From: Thermomicrobiales bacterium
GTDB lineage: Bacteria; Chloroflexota; Chloroflexia; Thermomicrobiales; UBA6265
Length of the DNA stretch: 18,810 bases
NCBI GenBank assembly: GCA_041390825.1
Contig: JAWKPF010000054.1
Location: 1 to 18,810 of the forward strand
Reading direction: 5' to 3'
The notes under the pieces are model-generated. The model had not been told where the DNA came from. It made no database searches and was given only the letters and a program-made list of their open reading frames with translations. This document shows positions 13,806 through 18,810 of the stretch, one piece after another. Position 1 is the stretch's first letter. Each line of letters begins with the position of its first letter. The translations under genes were made by a program, and so were the position numbers.

Positions 13806-16616
13806 TCAGTAGTCTTCGGTCGCTCCCGTGACGGATACCTGCTCCAATTCGCTGACGCCCTCGCTCGATTCCGAGACCTTCCAGACCTCATCGAACATCG
13901 AAGCCGCACGCACATCATCGACATGACTGATGACGAAGAGCTGCTGGAACGCCTGGTTCTCTTCCATGAGCCGCTGCAGCATCTCCATGAGGTTGCGCCG
14001 TCGATCGGGATCGAGCGAACCGAAAACCTCATCCAGCACCATGAACTTGATTGGCGTGGCGGCCTGTCCGCCAATGACTTGCGAAAGCGCCAGCCGGGCA
14101 CACAACGCCATGACGTCCCGCTCGCCACCGGAATACTGGCTCAAAGGAAATCGATCGTCTTGTCCATCGTAGACCTCGATGCCGTAGTCCTCCGTGAACT
14201 CGAGCCGGTCGTATTTCCCGTCGGTCGCCTTCTCCAGCAACTCACTCGCGATCTCGCCCAAAACCGGTGTGACTGCGACAGCGACGAACTTCTCGAAACG
14301 CGCAAACTCCCGATAGACCCGATCGAGTTCTCCGGCGGCAATCTCGGCCGCCGCGGCCTCCTCCGCAAGCGTCTTCAGACGCGTCTCGAACAGATCCAGA
14401 TCCTGGCGCGCGCGCCGCGCTTGCGTGAGCTGCTGCTCGGAGGCATGCGCGGCAGCGGTTGCAGACCGTTCGCGATCGAGCGCCAGGGAAAAGACGCGGT
14501 TGGCCGTTTCGACTTCGGCCGGGTCGAATGCCAATCCTTCGATGTCGGTTTCGATTCGAGTCCGTACCCCAGCAAGCGCCAGCAGCTCGCTCGTCGCTTG
14601 CGCGATCGCGGCCTCATGTTCCGGTCGCCGCGCGACCTGCTTCCGCAGCTCGTCGATGCGCGCCGCTGCGTCGCGCGCCAACTCCCAGGCGGCATGATCG
14701 GTGCGGTGCGCGGTGAGGTCATAGGCGATCAGGCCGAGGGCTGCCAACTGCGCATCGAGCGATTCCTGTCGAGCAATCGAGGCAATCAACTGCTCTCGCC
14801 CCAGCTCGAGCCGTGGGCGGCGGCTGTCATCCGCTTCGGCTGATTTCAGCTCAGCTGCCATCAGCTCGAGATCAGTCGCCGTCGGAACGTCCCGCCAGCC
14901 TGAGCCGGCAAGTCGGCTCTCGCGTTCCCTGGCGAGATTGGCAACGTCCACAGCTGTCGCCTCGATCATGCCGCGGCCATTCTCCAGCCGGCCGTAGAGA
15001 TGTGACAGCTCCTCGTTTTCCTTCATCAGAGCGGATTCGCCGGCGGTGAGCTCGGCGACGCGCGCGGTCAGTTCGGCGGCCTTGGCCCGCTCGCTGGCGG
15101 CTTCCTGCTCCATCAGGCGGATCTGTTCCGCCAGCGCGGCGAGCGTCTGCTCCGACTCTCCCGGCTGGAACGGCCGCGCGCAAGTGGGACAGACCTCGCC
15201 AAGCGGACTGGCGCGCAGATTCTGCTCGAGTTGCTTCAACGGACGAGCGCGGTTCTCGGTTTGGCTTGCCATGCTGCTGGCTGCGGCAGCCGCCTGCTGC
15301 AGCTCGATCCGTTCCTGGTGCAGTTTCGCCATTCGATCGGCTGGTGGCCCATCTGCGGTGAGCGCTGCGACCTGCTCCGTCAGTTGGCAAGCCAGCCGCT
15401 CCATCGTGTCGAGCCGCGCCGCTTCGGCTTCGTACCGGCTGTTCAGATCGGTCAACGCGCGGGCGGCCTCGTGGCGACGACGCAACGACTCGATGTCGAC
15501 GGCCGCCAGTTTGCCGATCTCGGCGTCGAACGCGGCCACCAACCTCGATGCTGCCTGCAGCGAGTCATCGCCAGACTCGCCAATGCGCCGATCGGTTGTC
15601 AGGATTGCTTCAATGCTTGCGCGTTCTACGCGCACCTGCAGCAGATCGTCGCGCAGTCGCGCGGCGTTCTCCTCTTTTCGCTTTTCGGCATCGTGCCGCT
15701 CCAGCGCGGCGCGCAGCGCGGGTTCCTGATCGGCGCTGTCCTGCTGGCGCAAGATCTCTTGCTCGGCGTTCGCAATCGCCGCGAGATCGCGCTCGGCGCC
15801 GGCTCGCAGGTCTGTCAGTCTCCGTATCTCGGCGCCAGTCTGGCCAAGTTCCTGTTGGAGCGCGGCATGCGCGGCGAACCGCTCTTGCGCCAGGTCTCGT
15901 GCGCCAGAAGCGGCAACCGTTTCCTCCCTGGAAGCGGCTTCCTCCATGCGCGCCGCCTCATGGCGCGCAGTCTGTTCTGTGATCTGCGCATCGAGGTGTG
16001 CTCGCTCCGCTGGAAAATCGATCCCACTCGACTGTTCCTCATACTGCTCGCGCTTGACCCGAGCCTCGGCTTGCTTGCGGGTGCGTTGTTCGCCGATGCG
16101 CTTCTGCGCAACCCGGATGGTTTCCAACCCGAGCAACCGTCCCACTTGCTCGCGCCGCTGGGTGGCGCCGAGGTCGCCAAAGAACGACAGTTCTTTCTGC
16201 CGTGTGAAGAAGGTAGCGACAAACGCGGTGTGTGAGAGCCCGGTGAGCTCCCGGGCGACGAACTCGGTGACTTGCTTCGTTCCCTGCACCAACGGCGATT
16301 CTGGTTGGTCCTGGCGATAGATCTCCGCCTGCGTCGAGCCGCCTTTCAGCATTCGCTCGACCTCGTACACCACTCCGCTTTGCGGGTCTTCGAGCACCAC
16401 CCGCACACGTGGTTTTCCGCCCTGCACTCGCGGAATGAGGGTGTCGTTCTTGATACGCGACGGGTTGTACAGGCACCACTCGATCGCCTCGAAGAGCGTG
16501 GTCTTGCCCGCTCCGTTCTGGCCGACGATCGCGACCATCGCCTTCTCTCCGGGACGGAACAGATGCATCCCGGCGTACTGCTTGTAGTTCTCGATTTCGA
16601 CTTCGACCAGGCGCAT
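13806..16616 (-). CDS. sbcC: SbcC/Rad50-family SMC-like ATPase
   Basis: A 936-residue Rad50/SbcC-type ATPase that, with SbcD/Mre11, tethers and processes DNA ends. From the N-terminus: 'IENYKQYAG' start typical for the family; Walker A 'GQNGAGKTT' (about 33-41); a long Glu/Arg/Ala-rich coiled coil (about 160-470); a zinc-hook CPTC (about 476-479, near mid-protein) followed by 'ARPFQPGE'; the returning coiled coil; then the ABC signature 'SQYSGGERDVMALCARLAL' (about 826-844) and Walker B 'FMVLDEVFGSLDPD' (near 858-871), with a switch His in 'VISHVDD'. The start is chosen at ATG 16616, overlapping the sbcD stop (TGATG) with GAGGA upstream; GTG 16619 is an alternative adding one residue. The overlap shows a common transcript with sbcD. 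The coding end lies 10 bases from the convergent LuxR gene, with no terminator seen. Confidence 0.95.
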   Translation of the reverse strand: MRLVEVEIENYKQYAGMHLFRPGEKAMVAIVGQNGAGKTTLFEAIEWCLYNPSRIKNDTLIPRVQGGKPRVRVVLEDPQSGVVYEVERMLKGGSTQAEIYRQDQPESPLVQGTKQVTEFVARELTGLSHTAFVATFFTRQKELSFFGDLGATQRREQVGRLLGLETIRVAQKRIGEQRTRKQAEARVKREQYEEQSSGIDFPAERAHLDAQITEQTARHEAARMEEAASREETVAASGARDLAQERFAAHAALQQELGQTGAEIRRLTDLRAGAERDLAAIANAEQEILRQQDSADQEPALRAALERHDAEKRKEENAARLRDDLLQVRVERASIEAILTTDRRIGESGDDSLQAASRLVAAFDAEIGKLAAVDIESLRRRHEAARALTDLNSRYEAEAARLDTMERLACQLTEQVAALTADGPPADRMAKLHQERIELQQAAAAASSMASQTENRARPLKQLEQNLRASPLGEVCPTCARPFQPGESEQTLAALAEQIRLMEQEAASERAKAAELTARVAELTAGESALMKENEELSHLYGRLENGRGMIEATAVDVANLARERESRLAGSGWRDVPTATDLELMAAELKSAEADDSRRPRLELGREQLIASIARQESLDAQLAALGLIAYDLTAHRTDHAAWELARDAAARIDELRKQVARRPEHEAAIAQATSELLALAGVRTRIETDIEGLAFDPAEVETANRVFSLALDRERSATAAAHASEQQLTQARRARQDLDLFETRLKTLAEEAAAAEIAAGELDRVYREFARFEKFVAVAVTPVLGEIASELLEKATDGKYDRLEFTEDYGIEVYDGQDDRFPLSQYSGGERDVMALCARLALSQVIGGQAATPIKFMVLDEVFGSLDPDRRRNLMEMLQRLMEENQAFQQLFVISHVDDVRAASMFDEVWKVSESSEGVSELEQVSVTGATEDY

Positions 16617-17803
16617 CACGCGTCCTCATTGGCGACTTCGGCCGCCACCAGCGCTTGCGCGGCGCGCAGCTCGGTCAATCCGATTTCCGCGAACCGGGCG
16701 GAGAATGCCGCGTCGTGATTGCCGTTCGCTCGTTCACTTTCGACGAACAATGCGAACAGGGCTTCCAGATCGATGGTCGGGAGGTCGACCCGCTCGCGTC
16801 CCATGCCGGCAAGAATGTCGCTCGCGCCGCGCACCTGCACGTGCCAGACGAGTTCCTTCGCTTCTTCGCGAACAATCTGCTCGGCCTGCCGCCGGACAGC
16901 GCGCGGCACCCCAAAGACGACCGCCATCGCCATGGCGTCTGGTCGGTTCTCCTCCCGCAGCCATTCGAGAATGTACCCGGCAATCTGCACCGCGTCCTTC
17001 TCGTTGGTCAGCTCCTCTTCGAGTTTCCAGCGGAGCATGGAACGCGCCTTGGTGTGGATCGTCTCGACCCTGGGTTCGCTCCCCCGTTCCCCCAGTTCGA
17101 CGATGAGATAGCCGGTATCGACCGGCAGATCGCCGAAACCGAACCGCTCGGTCGAACCGGCATACCAGGCGTTGGGACGAACCTGCTCGCGGATGTGATA
17201 GTGACCGAGCGCGATATAGTCGAAATCGGGAGGCAGAATGACTTCGTCGATTTCCTCCTCGCCAGGCTCGCGATGTGTTTGCGGGGCCATTCCCGGCACG
17301 AAGCCATGCGTGACGAGCACGTTGCGCACTTCATCGATCGGAAAGACTGCCGGAGGCAATGGTTCCGTCAGCCTGCCATGCGGAATAGCCGTCACCGCAA
17401 GATCGAGTGCGTCGAACGAGATGATGTCGGCTTCGTACCCACCAACGAATTTCGTTTCCGGCGCCACCAGGCTCAACAGCGAAAAGACCGAACCCGACGA
17501 CCGCAAACGCGGGGTATCGTGATTCCCGCCAATCACCACGGCAGGAATTCCCGCCGCTTCCAACCGCCGGAACTGGCGCATGGCCGCGCCAATCGCGGCA
17601 TAGGGCGGGCGCGTCTGATTGAAGAGATCGCCGGAATGGACCACCAGGTCGACATCGCGCGTAAGGATGTCGGTGATGGCGTCGGCAAATGCCAGCTCGA
17701 CATCGACCGAACGCTGGTTGCGCCCGGTCAGCGGGTCGGTTTTCCCCAGTGCGCGGTAGCCAAGATGGGTGTCGGAAATGTGGGCGATCCGGATCGGTTT
17801 CAC
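16616..17803 (-). CDS. sbcD: SbcD/Mre11-family DNA repair nuclease
   Basis: A 395-residue calcineurin-like metallophosphoesterase of the Mre11/SbcD group, the nuclease partner of SbcC. All metal-site motifs are present: 'IAHISDTHLG' (Asp11, His13), 'HSGDLF' (Asp59), 'GGNHD' (Asn94, His95), 'VTHGFVPG' (His166) and 'LGHYHIRE' (His201, His203). The C-terminal 150 residues carry the smaller capping region and end with helical, Glu-rich sequence likely to meet the SbcC coiled-coil base. Start GTG 17803 is chosen because the 'IRIAHISD' strand begins at once; no good Shine-Dalgarno is visible. The 3' end overlaps sbcC, and an upstream HerA-like gene runs in the same direction after a 141-base gap. 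The full motif set indicates an active nuclease. Confidence 0.96.
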   Translation of the reverse strand: MKPIRIAHISDTHLGYRALGKTDPLTGRNQRSVDVELAFADAITDILTRDVDLVVHSGDLFNQTRPPYAAIGAAMRQFRRLEAAGIPAVVIGGNHDTPRLRSSGSVFSLLSLVAPETKFVGGYEADIISFDALDLAVTAIPHGRLTEPLPPAVFPIDEVRNVLVTHGFVPGMAPQTHREPGEEEIDEVILPPDFDYIALGHYHIREQVRPNAWYAGSTERFGFGDLPVDTGYLIVELGERGSEPRVETIHTKARSMLRWKLEEELTNEKDAVQIAGYILEWLREENRPDAMAMAVVFGVPRAVRRQAEQIVREEAKELVWHVQVRGASDILAGMGRERVDLPTIDLEALFALFVESERANGNHDAAFSARFAEIGLTELRAAQALVAAEVANEDA

Positions 17804-17944
17804 GCGGCATCACATCGATGAGGGGAGGACGGCGAGATCCGTCCGTCGGATGGAATTCCGTTCCGGCAGCCACGGAGGGCTGCATCTACGTGTGGGCATC
17901 GGAAGGCGGAGCCAATTCTCTGCAACGGCGGCAGGAACGCGTGA
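17804..17944. other. Spacer between the HerA-like gene and sbcD
   Basis: These 141 bases contain no supported gene. GGACGG (17827-17832) / CCGTCC (17839-17844) is a 6-bp inverted repeat, and CAGCC...GGCTG near 17867-17882 is another weak one. No T tract follows either on the minus strand, so read-through from the HerA-like gene into sbcD is likely. An internal promoter is possible but not seen. Confidence 0.3.
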
Positions 17945-18810
17945 CTATCCAAGGGAGCTTGCCTGCCTCGCCTGCCGGATCTGACTCTGAATCAGGGTCC
18001 AGGGTGTCATGCGCCGGGCTGCAGTGGTGTCGCGAATCTTGTTCCAGTGTTGCTCGACCGCCCGCACGATCTGCTGAACTTGGGCATCGGTGAGTCCCGC
18101 CGCTTCGGTGCGCACCGTTCCTATCGGAATCTGCTCGTCCGGGCTGAGCCGTTTCAACAGAAAGTAGAGCGGATCGGCTGAGTTCGAGACGCCGTTACCG
18201 CGCCCAGCGCTCGCCACCGCGCCAGAGGCTGACCGCGCGCCATCGTTGAACACCCGTTGACCCTCGCTGCCGGAGATCACCGGCGGGCGCGGAAACGACC
18301 CAAACAATGGCGAGCGGAAATGCGCGTGCCGAATCAACAAACGCCCCTTGCGAAGTCCGAGCAACTCGGACTTGGTCGTTTCGCTCAACGATCGATAGGA
18401 CGCGTTGATGATCTCCTCATCGCCGATGCGACCATAGAACGAGGTCCCGCAATTGCCAAGAATCTCGCTTTCGACCTTGGAGCGAAACTGCTGAGCGCCG
18501 AAGAGAACGACGTTGAGATGGCGACCGCGGGCAGCGATATCGACCAACGTGTCGCGGAGGGCGCCTTCGCCTCCACCGGGTGCGTACTTGTTCAACTCAT
18601 CGACGAAGACGATCAGTTTGTCGACACCTAGTTCATTCCGCTCGGCCAATCGCCAAAGCCGGTCGATCGTCGAGGCGACCAGCAACTCCTGCACGTTCGA
18701 GTTGCAATGCGCGATATCGACTACGCGCACTTCCTGATCGGTGAAGGAGCTATCGACCTGGGGCAAGTTGCCGTAGTCGACCTCGCCGTCGGTCAGCAAG
18801 CCGCCGAACT
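17945..18810 (-). CDS. HerA-like ATPase, C-terminal part (5' end outside window)
   Basis: The C-terminal 288 residues of a HerA/FtsK-type ATPase; the frame is open to the window end (18810), so the Walker A part is not seen. Visible are a Walker-B-type strand 'KLIVFVDELNKYAPGGGEG', a sensor/arginine-rich stretch 'DIAARGRHLNVVLFGAQQF' (the family's 'RK..GL.L...TQ' equivalent), then 'VESEILGNCGTSFYGRIGDEE' and 'KGRLLIRHAHFRSPLFGSFPRPP', typical of HerA-like DUF87/DUF853 proteins. The last 120 residues are a Ser/Gly-rich linker and a helical tail. HerA is a hexameric DNA translocase that works with NurA nuclease and Mre11/Rad50 in DNA-end resection. Its position just before sbcD and sbcC on the same strand supports that job. 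Being partial, exact subfamily is less sure. Confidence 0.85.
   Translation of the reverse strand, partial: FGGLLTDGEVDYGNLPQVDSSFTDQEVRVVDIAHCNSNVQELLVASTIDRLWRLAERNELGVDKLIVFVDELNKYAPGGGEGALRDTLVDIAARGRHLNVVLFGAQQFRSKVESEILGNCGTSFYGRIGDEEIINASYRSLSETTKSELLGLRKGRLLIRHAHFRSPLFGSFPRPPVISGSEGQRVFNDGARSASGAVASAGRGNGVSNSADPLYFLLKRLSPDEQIPIGTVRTEAAGLTDAQVQQIVRAVEQHWNKIRDTTAARRMTPWTLIQSQIRQARQASSLG

Overview
The window looks like chromosomal DNA of a GC-rich, free-living bacterium. Dense genes, strong Shine-Dalgarno sites (AAGGAG, usually 5-8 bases upstream of the start) and several GTG starts are all visible. My best guess is Chloroflexota, possibly near Thermomicrobia. This rests on the style of several proteins: the Trp-rich TPR with an 'ERRYCYERAIQINP'-like signature, a MalT-type LuxR regulator, a HerA/SbcD/SbcC cluster and GTCCAG-rich intergenic DNA. 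It is inference, not proof. No tRNA, rRNA, CRISPR, insertion sequence or phage gene was seen.

Layout. 1-717 (+) is the 3' part of guaB (IMP dehydrogenase), closed by a clear hairpin terminator. 970-2399 (+) holds a class I/II aminotransferase and an overlapping two-helix membrane peptide. 2541-3179 (+) is a seven-helix DUF4203-like membrane protein with a perfect 14-bp stem terminator. 3403-5970 (-) is the most remarkable gene. It encodes an 855-residue protein made of a cytoplasmic TPR-like segment, one membrane anchor, a type I periplasmic binding protein (LivJ/amide type), and a complete pentameric ligand-gated ion channel (extracellular beta domain plus M1-M4). Divergent from it, 6180-6964 (+) encodes a VOC/glyoxalase-fold protein and an ArsC/Spx-like thioredoxin-fold protein, then a terminator. 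7195-8577 (-) is a PIG-V-like membrane mannosyltransferase. Divergent from that are a double PRC-barrel-like protein (8763-9431, +) and a class III aminotransferase (9572-10930, +), separated by a GTCCAG-rich inverted-repeat spacer. 10955-13795 (+) is a large STAND ATPase/LuxR regulator. It converges, 10 bp apart, on a minus-strand DNA-repair cluster: HerA-like ATPase (partial, 18810-17945), SbcD/Mre11 (17803-16616) and SbcC/Rad50 (16616-13806).

How the genes work together. The HerA-SbcD-SbcC group is a coherent double-strand-break processing module, arranged like the archaeal HerA/NurA/Mre11/Rad50 systems. The VOC and ArsC/Spx-like genes form a small two-gene unit. The receptor-channel is transcribed alone. 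It reads as a single-polypeptide sensor in which a solute-binding domain outside the cell sits directly on an ion channel, with a protein-interaction segment inside. Its predicted pore carries the classic nAChR-like ring residues, which suggests a cation-conducting channel. The remaining genes look like ordinary housekeeping or accessory functions with no evident link to the channel.
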